This document shows, one piece after another, positions 15,171 through 24,534 of a stretch of DNA of 64,000 nt. Location of the stretch: contig DATJFQ010000055.1 of assembly GCA_035495555.1 (NCBI GenBank), positions 7,315 through 71,314 on the forward strand. Reading direction: 5' to 3'. Each line of letters begins with the position of its first letter. The stretch's first letter is position 1. The notes below the pieces were generated by a model that saw only the letters and a list, made by a program, of their open reading frames with translations, was not told the origin of the DNA and did not search any database. The position numbers were made by a program, and so were the translations under genes. The stretch comes from DATJFQ01 sp035495555. GTDB lineage: Bacteria > Acidobacteriota > Vicinamibacteria > Vicinamibacterales > 2-12-FULL-66-21.

Positions 15171-17336
15171 ATGAGAGTGTGGCCGGGCCTGCCGTCTCCG
15201 CTCGGCGCCACCTGGGACGGCGTGGGCGTGAATTTCGCGATTTTTTCCGAGCATGCGACACGCGTCGAGCTCTGCCTGTTCGACTCGCCGGATGCCGACT
15301 CGGAATCGCTGACGATCCCGCTCACGGAGCACACCGATATGGTGTGGCACGGGTATCTTCCCGACGTTCGTCCGGGCCAGCTCTACGGCTATCGGGTCCA
15401 TGGCCCATATGCGCCCGACCAGGGTCACCGCTTCAACCCCAACAAGATCGTCATGGATCCGTACGCCAAGGTTGTCGGACGGACAGCCCGCTGGGACGAC
15501 GCCCTGTTCGGCTTCCGCATGGGGCAGGACGACCTCACGCTCGACGATCGGGACAGCGCGCCGTATGCGCCGCTGGCCGCGGTCGTCGACACGGCGTTCA
15601 CCTGGGGTGACGATCGGCCGCGCCGCCGCGCCTGGCACGAGACCCTGATCTACGAGCTGCACGTCAAAGGGTTCACGCAGCTGCATCCCGATGTGCCGGA
15701 AGCGCTGCGCGGCACGTATCTGGGCCTCGCATCGGAGCCGGCCATCAAGCACCTGACCGCGCTCGGCGTCACCGCTGTGGAACTGATGCCCGTGCACCAT
15801 CACAACGACGAGTGGCACCTCGTGCAGCGCGGGCTTCGCAACTACTGGGGCTACAACACGCTGTCGTACTTCGCGCCCGAGGTGCGGTATACGTCGCAGT
15901 CGTCGCCGCTCGAAGCGGTGCGCGAGTTCAAGATGATGGTCCGGGCCCTGCACGCTGCCGGCTTCGAAGTCATCCTCGACGTCGTCTACAACCACACGGC
16001 CGAAGGAAATCACCTCGGGCCGACGCTGTCGCTGCGCGGCATCGACAACGCCTCGTACTACCGTCTGCAGCCGAACGCGCCGCGTTTCTACGAGGACTTC
16101 ACCGGCACCGGCAACACACTCAACATGCGCAGTCCTCGTGTGCTGCAGCTGATCATGGACAGCTTGCGGTACTGGGTGACGGAGATGCACGTCGACGGAT
16201 TCCGCTTCGATCTCGCGAGCGCGCTGGCTCGTGAGTTGCATGCTGTCGATAAGCTCGGAGCGTTCTTTGACATCATTCATCAGGATCCGATCCTGTCGCA
16301 GGTGAAGCTGATCGCCGAGCCGTGGGATCTCGGCGAAGGCGGCTATCAGGTCGGCAACTTTCCGACGAAGTGGACGGAATGGAACGGCAAGTACCGCGAC
16401 ACGGTGCGGCGGTTCTGGCGCGGCGACGGCGGGGTCGTGTCGGAGCTCGCCACGCGGCTGTCGGGCAGCAGCGATCTCTACGAGCAGAGCGGGCGCCGGC
16501 CTTACGCGAGCATCAACTTCATCACGGCGCACGACGGGTTCACGCTCGCCGATCTCGTCAGCTACAACGAGAAGCACAACGAGGCCAACGGCGAGAACAA
16601 CGCCGACGGCGAGAATCACAACCTCAGTTGGAACTGCGGCGTCGAGGGGCCGACCAGCGATCGCCGGATCCTCGAGCTGCGCGCGCGGCAGCGGCGCAAT
16701 CTGATGGCGACGCTGATGCTGTCGGTGGGCGTTCCCATGGTCAGTGGCGGCGACGAAGTGTGTCGCACGCAATTCGGCAACAACAACGCGTACTGCCAGG
16801 ACAATGAAATCAGCTGGACGCCGTGGGGCACCACGCCGGAGCAGCGGGACATGCTGCAGTTCACGCGCCGCGTGATCGCCGTCTGGAAAACGCACCCGGT
16901 GCTGCGACGGCGGAAGTTCTTCCAGGGCCGCCGCATCCGCGGTGCAGGCGTCGCCGACATTGCATGGCTCGGTCCGACGGGTGCGGAGATGACTGACGAC
17001 ATGTGGAGTTCACCCGACGTGCGAGTACTCGGTGTACGGCTCAACGGCGATGCGATCCAGGACGTGGACGAACGCGGTGAGCGCATCACCAGCGATTCGC
17101 TGCTGCTGATGCTCAACGCCGGCGCACAGCCGGTGTCGTTCGTGCTCCCGCCGACCTCCCCCGTCGAACGGTGGGAGACCCTGCTCGACACCGCGGACCC
17201 CTGGGCGCTGCCGCGCCGCCTGCAGGCCGGCGATCGCTACGAGCTGCAATCCCGCTCGATGGCGGTGCTCGAATTGAACAATCGCCGCGACGATCTGCGC
17301 CGCTCGGCCGACTGGGGGCCGCAGGGCGTGGTCTGA
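15171..17336 (+). CDS. glgX: Glycogen debranching enzyme GlgX (isoamylase type, TreX-like)
   Basis: The product has 721 residues and is GH13. It hydrolyses alpha-1,6 branches of glycogen or limit dextrin. The N-terminal CBM48 region starts VWPGLPSPLGATWDGVGVNFAIFSEHA. The catalytic barrel shows region I DVVYNHTAEG, nucleophile Asp347 in DGFRFDLAS, acid Glu383 in LIAEPWDLGEGGYQVG, and Asp455 in ITAHDGFTLADLVSYNEKHN. The ATG at 15171 gives the usual family N-terminus; a GTG at 15156 is the alternative. It heads a five-gene run and would supply linear malto-oligosaccharides for TreY, as TreX does in treXYZ operons. Confidence 0.93.
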   Translation: MRVWPGLPSPLGATWDGVGVNFAIFSEHATRVELCLFDSPDADSESLTIPLTEHTDMVWHGYLPDVRPGQLYGYRVHGPYAPDQGHRFNPNKIVMDPYAKVVGRTARWDDALFGFRMGQDDLTLDDRDSAPYAPLAAVVDTAFTWGDDRPRRRAWHETLIYELHVKGFTQLHPDVPEALRGTYLGLASEPAIKHLTALGVTAVELMPVHHHNDEWHLVQRGLRNYWGYNTLSYFAPEVRYTSQSSPLEAVREFKMMVRALHAAGFEVILDVVYNHTAEGNHLGPTLSLRGIDNASYYRLQPNAPRFYEDFTGTGNTLNMRSPRVLQLIMDSLRYWVTEMHVDGFRFDLASALARELHAVDKLGAFFDIIHQDPILSQVKLIAEPWDLGEGGYQVGNFPTKWTEWNGKYRDTVRRFWRGDGGVVSELATRLSGSSDLYEQSGRRPYASINFITAHDGFTLADLVSYNEKHNEANGENNADGENHNLSWNCGVEGPTSDRRILELRARQRRNLMATLMLSVGVPMVSGGDEVCRTQFGNNNAYCQDNEISWTPWGTTPEQRDMLQFTRRVIAVWKTHPVLRRRKFFQGRRIRGAGVADIAWLGPTGAEMTDDMWSSPDVRVLGVRLNGDAIQDVDERGERITSDSLLLMLNAGAQPVSFVLPPTSPVERWETLLDTADPWALPRRLQAGDRYELQSRSMAVLELNNRRDDLRRSADWGPQGVV

Positions 17337-17344
17337 GGCGATCT

Positions 17345-17376
17345 GGTGAACAGGTGAGTTGGTGAATTGGTGAATC
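17345..17376. repeat. Four 8-bp GGTGAATT repeats across the glgE start
   Basis: The units GGTGAACA, GGTGAGTT, GGTGAATT and GGTGAATC run from just after the glgX stop into the first codons of glgE. Each contains GTG, and the last GTG (17370) is the likely start. A GGTGAATTGGTG copy also occurs on the minus strand near 28670-28685. Unit-number changes would move possible starts and spacing. Confidence 0.6.
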
Positions 17377-19382
17377 GGCCGCTCGACCCCGCGCTTCGCC
17401 GGCGCGTCGTCATCGAACACGTCACGCCGGAAATCGATTCAGGTCAGTTTCCTGTCAAGCGCACGCCCGGCGAAGAGGTCGTCGTCGAAGCGGACGTCTA
17501 CGCGGACGGCCACGACGTCGTCGTCGCGCGGCTGTTATGGCGCCGGTGCGGAGACGCGGCGTGGACCGATACGCCGATGGAGCCGCTCGGCAACGATCGC
17601 TGGACGGCACGGTTTACCGTCCGCGACGTCGCGCCCTGTGAATACACGATTACGGGCTGGGTGGATTCCTTCGAAACGTGGCGCCAGGAGCTGTCGAAGA
17701 AGACCGGGGTCGGGCAGGACGTCGGCAGCGAACTGCTCGAGGGAGCAGCTATCGTCCGCGGCGCCATGGGCCGCGCACAGGCGCCCGACCTGATCGCGAT
17801 GCAGACGGCCGCTGAATCCCTGGAGGACGAATCGCAGCCCCAGGGTGCGCGGGCGACGGCAGGGCTGGGAGAAGATCTACGGGCCGCGATGGCGCGCCAC
17901 GCGGATCGCTCGCACGCGACGCAGTACCAGCGGCTGCTTCTCGTCCATGTCGACCGCGAGCGCGCGCGCTTCGGCGCGTGGTACGAGATGTTCCCGCGAT
18001 CGGCCGGCACGGATCCGTCGCGGAGTGCGACGTTCGCGGAGGCCGCGGCACGGCTGCCGTACATCGCGTCGCTGGGATTCGACGTGTTGTACCTTCCGCC
18101 GATTCATCCGATCGGCCGCAGTTACCGCAAAGGCCGCAACAACTCGCTCGAGCCGCGAGCGGGCGATCCGGGCAGCCCATGGGCCATCGGCGCTGCCGAG
18201 GGAGGGCACACCGCCGTCGAACCGGGACTCGGCACGATCGAAGACTTCGATCGTTTTCGCGCGGAGGCTGAACGCGCGGGCCTCGAAATTGCGCTTGACA
18301 TCGCGTTTCAGGCGTCGCCGGATCACCCGTACGTTTCGGCGCACCCCGAGTGGTTCCGTCATCGCCCGGACGGGACGATCAAGTACGCGGAGAACCCGCC
18401 GAAGAAATATCAGGACATTTACCCATTCGACTTCGACTCCAGCGCGTGGCAGGCGCTCTGGGAGGAATTGCGCGGCGTGTTCGAGTTCTGGATCGGGCAC
18501 GGCGTCCGAATCTTCCGCGTCGACAACCCGCATACGAAGCCGTTTCGCTTCTGGCAGTGGGTGATCGCCGACCTGCAGTCGCGGCATCCCGACACCATCT
18601 TTCTCGCGGAAGCGTTCACGCGGCCGAAGATCATGCGCTACCTGGCCAAGGCGGGTTTCACGCAGTCCTACTCGTATTTCACGTGGCGCAACACGAAGGC
18701 CGAAATCACCGAGTACTTCACGGAACTGACCACGACCGAGGCGAGCGAGTACATGCGCCCGAACCTGTTCGCGAATACGCCCGACATCCTGCACGAATTT
18801 CTCCAGCAGGGCGGCCGGCCGGCGTTTCAAATCCGCCTGGTGCTCGCCGCGACGCTCGGCGCCAGCTACGGCATCTACAGCGGATTCGAACTCTCCGAAC
18901 ACGTACCCCTCCGCCCCGGCAGCGAGGAATACCTCGATTCCGAGAAGTATCAGATTCGCGTGCGCGACTTCGATCAGCCGGGCAGCCTCGCCGAGCTGAT
19001 CTCGCGCGTCAACGCGATCAGGCACGACGAACGGGCACTGCAGTTCGATCGCGGGCTGCAATTCCACGACACGGATAATCCGCAACTCATCTGCTACAGC
19101 AAGCGGGCGCCCGACGGCGGCGCGCCGCTGCTGATCGTGATCACGCTCGACCCGCGCCACATGCAGCACGGCTGGATCCGCGTGCCGCTGGGCGACTGGC
19201 ATCTCGCCCCGGAGCAGCCGTTCGACGTCGTCGACCTGCTCTCCGACGAACGCTACAGATGGCGCGGCGAGTGGAATTACGTGCGCTTCGACCCGGAATA
19301 TCGCGTCGCGCACATCCTCGCGTTTCCAGGATTCGAATCCCTGCAGCCGGCGCCGTCGGCGGCGCCTTCGGCACGTTCATGA
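17370..19382 (+). CDS. glgE: Alpha-1,4-glucan:maltose-1-phosphate maltosyltransferase GlgE
   Basis: The product has 670 residues and is GH13_3. It transfers maltose from maltose-1-phosphate to the non-reducing end of alpha-glucan. The N-terminal beta-domain (about 1-110) begins RRVVIEHVTPEIDSGQFPVKR, typical of GlgE. The barrel shows YLPPIHPIGRSYRKGRNN, nucleophile Asp385 in FRVDNPHTKPFRFW and acid Glu414 in FLAEAFTRPK. FEFWIGHGVRIFRVDNPHTK is diagnostic of GlgE. The start is a GTG within an 8-bp repeat tract, with a TTG just before it as alternative. Its stop overlaps the treS start by 4 bp (ATGA). Confidence 0.94.
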   Translation: MNRPLDPALRRRVVIEHVTPEIDSGQFPVKRTPGEEVVVEADVYADGHDVVVARLLWRRCGDAAWTDTPMEPLGNDRWTARFTVRDVAPCEYTITGWVDSFETWRQELSKKTGVGQDVGSELLEGAAIVRGAMGRAQAPDLIAMQTAAESLEDESQPQGARATAGLGEDLRAAMARHADRSHATQYQRLLLVHVDRERARFGAWYEMFPRSAGTDPSRSATFAEAAARLPYIASLGFDVLYLPPIHPIGRSYRKGRNNSLEPRAGDPGSPWAIGAAEGGHTAVEPGLGTIEDFDRFRAEAERAGLEIALDIAFQASPDHPYVSAHPEWFRHRPDGTIKYAENPPKKYQDIYPFDFDSSAWQALWEELRGVFEFWIGHGVRIFRVDNPHTKPFRFWQWVIADLQSRHPDTIFLAEAFTRPKIMRYLAKAGFTQSYSYFTWRNTKAEITEYFTELTTTEASEYMRPNLFANTPDILHEFLQQGGRPAFQIRLVLAATLGASYGIYSGFELSEHVPLRPGSEEYLDSEKYQIRVRDFDQPGSLAELISRVNAIRHDERALQFDRGLQFHDTDNPQLICYSKRAPDGGAPLLIVITLDPRHMQHGWIRVPLGDWHLAPEQPFDVVDLLSDERYRWRGEWNYVRFDPEYRVAHILAFPGFESLQPAPSAAPSARS

Positions 19383-22300
19383 GCGATCCCTTCTGGTTCA
19401 AGGACGCCGTCATCTATGAAGCGCACGTCCGCGCGTTTTTCGACAGCAACAACGACGGCATCGGCGATTTCCCCGGCCTGACGAGCAAGCTCGATTACCT
19501 CCAGTCGCTCGGGGTGAATGCGCTGTGGCTCCTGCCGTTCTATCCGTCGCCGCTCCGTGACGACGGATACGACATCGCGGACTACGAAGGGGTGCACCCG
19601 AGCTACGGCACCATCCAGGACTTCGAGCGCCTGATGGAAGAAGCGCACCGCCGCGGGATCCGCGTCATCACGGAGCTGGTCATCAATCACACGTCGGATC
19701 AGCATCCGTGGTTCCAGCGCGCACGGCGCGCGCCTGCCGGATCACCCGAGCGGGACTTCTACGTCTGGAGCGAGACGAACCAGAAGTATCAGGGCGTCAG
19801 GATCATCTTTACCGATTCCGAAACGTCGAACTGGTCGTGGGACGACACGGCGAAGGCGTACTACTGGCATCGCTTCTTTCATCACCAGCCCGACCTGAAC
19901 TTCGACAATCCGCAGGTGTTCGAGGCGGTGCTCGCCGTGATGCGGTTCTGGCTCGACCGCGGCGTCGACGGCCTGCGGCTCGATGCCGTGCCGTATCTCA
20001 TCGAGCGCGAAGGCACCATCTGCGAGAACCTTGACGAGACGCACGGCGTGCTGCGGAAGATTCGCAAGGCGCTGGACGACCGATATACGGACCGGATGCT
20101 CATCGCCGAAGCCAATCAATGGCCGGCGGACGTGAGGCCGTACTTCGGCGACGGCGACGAGTGCCACATGGCCTTCCATTTCCCGCTGATGCCGCGCATG
20201 TTCATGGCGCTGCGGCAGGAAGACCGTCACCCCATCACCGAAATCCTCCGGCAAACCCCGGAAATTCCGGACACCTGCCAATGGGGGCTCTTCCTTCGCA
20301 ACCATGACGAGTTGACGCTCGAGATGGTGACCGACGAGGAGCGCGACTACATGTACCAGGCGTACGCTGCCGATCCGCAGATGCGGATCAACGTTGGCAT
20401 CCGCCGCAGGCTTGCGCCGCTCATGGAGAACAGCCGGCGCCGCATCGAGCTGATGAATTCGCTGCTCTTCTCGCTCCCTGGGACGCCGGTCATCTACTAC
20501 GGTGACGAGATCGGCATGGGCGACAACATCTACCTCGGCGATCGCAACGGCGTCCGGACGCCGATGCAGTGGACCGGGGACCGCAACGCGGGATTCTCGC
20601 GCGCCGACCCCGCTCGGTTGTTCGCGCCGCCCGTCATGGACGCCGTCTACGGCTACCAGTCGATCAACGTGGAGGCTCAGGAGCGTGCGCCGTTTTCGCT
20701 GTTGAACTGGATGAAGCGGATGATCGCGCTGCGCAAGCAATCCAGGGTGTTCGGGCGGGGCACGCTCGAATTCCTCCCGTCGGCCAACCGCAAGGTGCTG
20801 CCCTACGTCCGCAGCCACGAGGGCGAACTGATCCTCTGCGTCGCGAATCTCTCGCGGTCGGTTCAGCCGATCGAGCTCGATCTGTCCCGTTTCAAGGGGC
20901 TCACGCCGACCGAGATGCTCGGCATGACGGAGTTCCCCCGCATCGGCGAACTCCCGTACTTCCTCACGCTGGCGCCGTATTCGTTCTACTGGTTCCGGCT
21001 GCAGCAGACGCCCGCGCCCGTCGCGGCCCGCCTCGCGCCTGAACTTCCCTTTTCCACGCCGGCCGAATCGCTGCCCGCGTTCTTCATGGGCGTCGCCTGG
21101 GACACGCTGCTCGACGGCAACGTCCGCACGCTGATCGAGCGCGAGGCGCTGATGCCGTTTCTGCAGCGGCAGCGCTGGTTTGGCGGGAAGGCGCGGACGA
21201 TGCGAAGCGCGCGGCTCATCGATTGGGGGCTGCTGCGCCGCGGGCACCAGCCGCTGTTCCTGACCGTGGCCGACGTCGACTATGCCGACGGCACGCGCGA
21301 GCGATATTTCCTGCCGCTCGCGATTGCGACAGACGGGCAGGCCGACGCGATCAGCCATGAGGCGCCCCACCTGGCGCTCGCGCGCGTGACCGGCGCGCGC
21401 AAGGGACTCATCGTCGACGCGGCGGCAGACGAGGGATTCGGCGCGGCCCTCCTCGACGCGTTCGATCGCGGCGCCGAGATTCGTACCAAACGCGGCATCG
21501 TCCGTGTCCGCCAGACGTCCGCGTTCAGGAGCCTGCGCGGCAAAGGGCTTCCGCCGGCCCGCCGGATCCCGATCGAACAGAGCAATACGTCGATCGCTTA
21601 CGGGTATCGGCTCATCGCCAAACTCTTTCGCCGCGTCGAACCGGGGCCGAACCCCGAGGTCGAAATCGGCGAGCAGCTCACCAGCCGGACGTCGTTTACC
21701 CGCGTTCCGCGCGTCGCCGCGTTCATGGAGTACGAACAGACCTCGGAGCCGGCTGCGCATCTCTCGGTGCTGCAGGAGTTCGTACCGAGCCAGGCCGACG
21801 GCTGGTCGCATGCGCTCGACGAGCTGCGGCGGTACTTCGATCAACTCGACGGCCGCGGTCAGCCGGACGAGGCGCTGCTCCCCGGCCGCCGCGCGCTGGA
21901 GCTGGTGGGTGAGACCACGCCTGAAGGCATCTGCGAACTGGCCGGCGCATACATCGACTCGGCGCGCGTCCTCGGACGCCGCACTGCAGAACTCCATCTG
22001 GCGCTCGCACAGGATTCGACAACAGAAGCGTTTTCGCCGGAGCCCTTCACGCGCGCGAACGTCGACCTCGTCGCCGCGGATGCGGCGGGCGAAGCGCGCA
22101 GCGCGATGGAGATGATCCAGCGGTGCCTCCACGCGCTCACACCCGATCTGGCCGAGGAGGCTCGCGTGGTGATCGATCACGCGGACCGCGCGTTCGCGGA
22201 ACTCCAGAGGAAACGAGGTGTACTCGACCTGACCGCTGCGTCCATCCGGATTCACGGCGACTACCACCTCGGGCAGGTCCTCTGGTCCGAGGGGGACTAC

Positions 22301-22696
22301 TACATCATCGATTTCGAAGGAGAACCGGCGCGCCCGCTGCAGGCGCGCCGGCGCAAGCAGTCGCCGCTCAAGGACGTCGCCGGCATGCTGCGATCGTTCA
22401 GCTACGCGGCCTATGCGGCGCTCTTCGCGCGCACCGCGAACCACCCGGCCGACGTGGAACGGCTCGAACCCTGGGCCCGTGTGTGGGAGTTGTGGACCAG
22501 CGCAGCGTTCCTCAGGGGCTACTTCGAAACGACCGGTGACGCTTCGTTCATCCCGACGGACCCGGTGCAGCGGGCGGCGCTCCTCGATTTGTTTCTGCTC
22601 GACAAGGCGTTCTACGAACTCCGGTACGAACTCAACAGCCGGCCCGAGTGGGTACGCATCCCGCTCACCGGGATCCTGGAGCTGCTGCGCGAATGA
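19379..22696 (+). CDS. treS: Fused trehalose synthase - maltokinase (TreS-Mak)
   Basis: The product has 1,105 residues and two enzymes in one chain. Residues 1 to about 550 are TreS (GH13_16), which interconverts trehalose and maltose. It shows SPLRDDGYDIADY, the region I segment ELVINHTSDQHPWFQ, nucleophile Asp202 (GLRLDAVPY), acid Glu244 (LIAEANQWP) and FLRNHDELTLEM. Residues about 575-1105 are maltokinase, which makes maltose-1-phosphate for GlgE. It shows RQRWFGGKAR, then the kinase catalytic segment HGDYHLGQV with Asp961 and the metal-binding DFEGEP near 978. The ATG at 19379 overlaps the glgE stop, so longer upstream frames are rejected. Such fusions are known in GlgE-pathway operons. 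Confidence 0.94.
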   Translation: MSDPFWFKDAVIYEAHVRAFFDSNNDGIGDFPGLTSKLDYLQSLGVNALWLLPFYPSPLRDDGYDIADYEGVHPSYGTIQDFERLMEEAHRRGIRVITELVINHTSDQHPWFQRARRAPAGSPERDFYVWSETNQKYQGVRIIFTDSETSNWSWDDTAKAYYWHRFFHHQPDLNFDNPQVFEAVLAVMRFWLDRGVDGLRLDAVPYLIEREGTICENLDETHGVLRKIRKALDDRYTDRMLIAEANQWPADVRPYFGDGDECHMAFHFPLMPRMFMALRQEDRHPITEILRQTPEIPDTCQWGLFLRNHDELTLEMVTDEERDYMYQAYAADPQMRINVGIRRRLAPLMENSRRRIELMNSLLFSLPGTPVIYYGDEIGMGDNIYLGDRNGVRTPMQWTGDRNAGFSRADPARLFAPPVMDAVYGYQSINVEAQERAPFSLLNWMKRMIALRKQSRVFGRGTLEFLPSANRKVLPYVRSHEGELILCVANLSRSVQPIELDLSRFKGLTPTEMLGMTEFPRIGELPYFLTLAPYSFYWFRLQQTPAPVAARLAPELPFSTPAESLPAFFMGVAWDTLLDGNVRTLIEREALMPFLQRQRWFGGKARTMRSARLIDWGLLRRGHQPLFLTVADVDYADGTRERYFLPLAIATDGQADAISHEAPHLALARVTGARKGLIVDAAADEGFGAALLDAFDRGAEIRTKRGIVRVRQTSAFRSLRGKGLPPARRIPIEQSNTSIAYGYRLIAKLFRRVEPGPNPEVEIGEQLTSRTSFTRVPRVAAFMEYEQTSEPAAHLSVLQEFVPSQADGWSHALDELRRYFDQLDGRGQPDEALLPGRRALELVGETTPEGICELAGAYIDSARVLGRRTAELHLALAQDSTTEAFSPEPFTRANVDLVAADAAGEARSAMEMIQRCLHALTPDLAEEARVVIDHADRAFAELQRKRGVLDLTAASIRIHGDYHLGQVLWSEGDYYIIDFEGEPARPLQARRRKQSPLKDVAGMLRSFSYAAYAALFARTANHPADVERLEPWARVWELWTSAAFLRGYFETTGDASFIPTDPVQRAALLDLFLLDKAFYELRYELNSRPEWVRIPLTGILELLRE

Positions 22697-24534
22697 ACGT
22701 GTTCGGGGCCGTGCCGACACCTGCAGGCGTGCGGTTCGGAGTCTGGGCGCCGCGAGCCGGGCATCTGGCGCTGCTCACGAACCGTCACGGCAGTCCCGTC
22801 GAACGCACGCTCGATCGCCAGGAGAATGGCATCTGGACAGGCGTGTTTCGTGACCTGCGGGTCGGAGACCTGTACGCGTTCTCCATCGACGGATCGCAGC
22901 CGCGGCCGGATCCGGCAAGCCGCTGTCAGCCCGACGGGGTTCACGGCTGGTCGGAAATCACCGATGCGGCAGCGTTCAACTGGACGGACGACGGCTGGCC
23001 CGGCCTCGATCCGTCGCGCGTCGTGCTCTACGAACTGCACGTCGGGACCTTCTCCGGCCACGGCACCTTTCGCGACGTTGCGTCGCGGCTCGACTACCTT
23101 CGCGATCTCGGCGTTACCGCGATCGAGCTCATGCCGGTCGCCGAGTTTCCCGGGCGCCGGGATTGGGGCTACGACGGCGCGGCGCTGTTTGCGCCGTCGC
23201 ACGTCTATGGCCGGCCCGACGATCTGCGTACGCTGATCGATCGGGCGCACGCCGCGGGGATCGCCGTCATCCTCGATGTCGTTTACAACCACCTCGGCCC
23301 TGAAGGCGCCTATCTGTGGTGCTTCGCGCCGTCCTTCTTTACGTCCGCTCACACCACACCGTGGGGACCGGCTGTCAATCTCGACGGGGAGGACTCGCGG
23401 ATCGTCCGCGATTTCCTGATCGAGAACGCCACGCACTGGATTCGGGACTATCACGCGGACGGATTGCGCCTCGATGCGACGCACGCGCTCATCGACACGA
23501 CCGACCGGCCGTTCCTGTCGGAGCTCACCGAGGCTGTGCACGCCTCCACTGAGCGTCGCGCACTCGTGTACGCGGAAGACGTGCGCAATTTATCGGTGAT
23601 GGTCCGTCCGCGCGAGGCCGGCGGGTGGGGACTCGATGGTGTGTGGGCGGATGACTTTCACCACGTGCTGCGGCGCGCAACCGCAGGCGATGCGCGTGGG
23701 TACTACGCCGATTACCACGGGACGACGCAGGAACTCGCGCGCACGCTCGCGAACGGGTGGCTGTATACGGGGCAATACTCACAGCATCTGCAACAGGTGC
23801 GCGGAACCGATCCATCGGACGTTGAGCTGCGCAGGTGCGTGATCTGCGTCCAGAACCACGACCAGATCGGCAATCGCGCGAAAGGCGATCGCCTGCACCA
23901 CCTGGTGGACGCCGCCGTCTGGCGGGCCGCCATTACGTTGCTCCTGACGGCACCGATGACGCCGCTGCTCTTCATGGGCCAGGAGTGGGCCGCGAGCGCA
24001 CCGTTCCTCTTCTTCACGGACTTCGAACCGGCGCTCGGCTCGCTCGTGTCGGCTGGCAGGCGCCGCGAGTTCGCACACTTTCCGGAGTTCGCAACCGAGC
24101 TGGCGGCGCAGGCCATCCCCGACCCTCAGGCCCAGGAGACGTTCGACGCGAGCCGTCTCGACTGGCTCGAGCGACACGCGCCGGCGCACGCCTGCAGTCT
24201 CGCGCTGCACCGCGCGCTGCTGCACGAACGCGCCGCGCGTCCGGCGCTGCAGGGATCTTCTCAGACGTCCTGTGACGCGCAGGCAATAGACGACGCGACC
24301 ATCATGGTGCGCCGTTCTGCCGGGGGCGAAGGAGATATGCTCATCGTGGCCAGATTGCAGGGAGCCGGAAGCGCCAGCGTCGAGTTCACCGGTGCGCGCG
24401 TGGTGCTGACGACCGAGGAACCGCGCTTCGCGGCGGACCCGAAACCGGTTCACCTCGAGGCCGCAGCGTCCACGATAACCTTCGAACGGCCCGGCGCGGT
24501 GCTGCTCGAATTGCCTGACACGCGAGGACGATGA
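22693..24534 (+). CDS. treZ: Malto-oligosyltrehalose trehalohydrolase TreZ
   Basis: The product has 613 residues and is GH13_10. It releases trehalose from maltooligosyltrehalose made by TreY. The N-terminal beta-domain (1-100) starts NVFGAVPTPAGVRFGVWAP. The barrel has LYELHVGTFSGHGTF, DVVYNHLGPEGAYL, nucleophile Asp261 in DGLRLDATHAL and acid Glu295 in VYAEDVRN. PLLFMGQEWAASAPFLFFTDF is the family's late signature. The ATG overlaps the treS stop by 4 bp. The first acetate-like GH13 regions and length agree with characterised TreZ (about 560-600 residues), so no domain appears lost. Confidence 0.94.
   Translation: MNVFGAVPTPAGVRFGVWAPRAGHLALLTNRHGSPVERTLDRQENGIWTGVFRDLRVGDLYAFSIDGSQPRPDPASRCQPDGVHGWSEITDAAAFNWTDDGWPGLDPSRVVLYELHVGTFSGHGTFRDVASRLDYLRDLGVTAIELMPVAEFPGRRDWGYDGAALFAPSHVYGRPDDLRTLIDRAHAAGIAVILDVVYNHLGPEGAYLWCFAPSFFTSAHTTPWGPAVNLDGEDSRIVRDFLIENATHWIRDYHADGLRLDATHALIDTTDRPFLSELTEAVHASTERRALVYAEDVRNLSVMVRPREAGGWGLDGVWADDFHHVLRRATAGDARGYYADYHGTTQELARTLANGWLYTGQYSQHLQQVRGTDPSDVELRRCVICVQNHDQIGNRAKGDRLHHLVDAAVWRAAITLLLTAPMTPLLFMGQEWAASAPFLFFTDFEPALGSLVSAGRRREFAHFPEFATELAAQAIPDPQAQETFDASRLDWLERHAPAHACSLALHRALLHERAARPALQGSSQTSCDAQAIDDATIMVRRSAGGEGDMLIVARLQGAGSASVEFTGARVVLTTEEPRFAADPKPVHLEAAASTITFERPGAVLLELPDTRGR

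Noticed and set aside
15150..16895. 581-residue open frame on the minus strand opposite glgX
   Set aside because: It mirrors a clear GH13 gene and has no motif, start signal or composition of its own.
19742..22720. 992-residue open frame on the minus strand opposite treS/mak
   Set aside because: It is antisense to a gene with complete GH13 and kinase motifs. Long antisense frames are expected where codons end in G or C. Its translation is Arg/Ala/Gly-rich with no domain.
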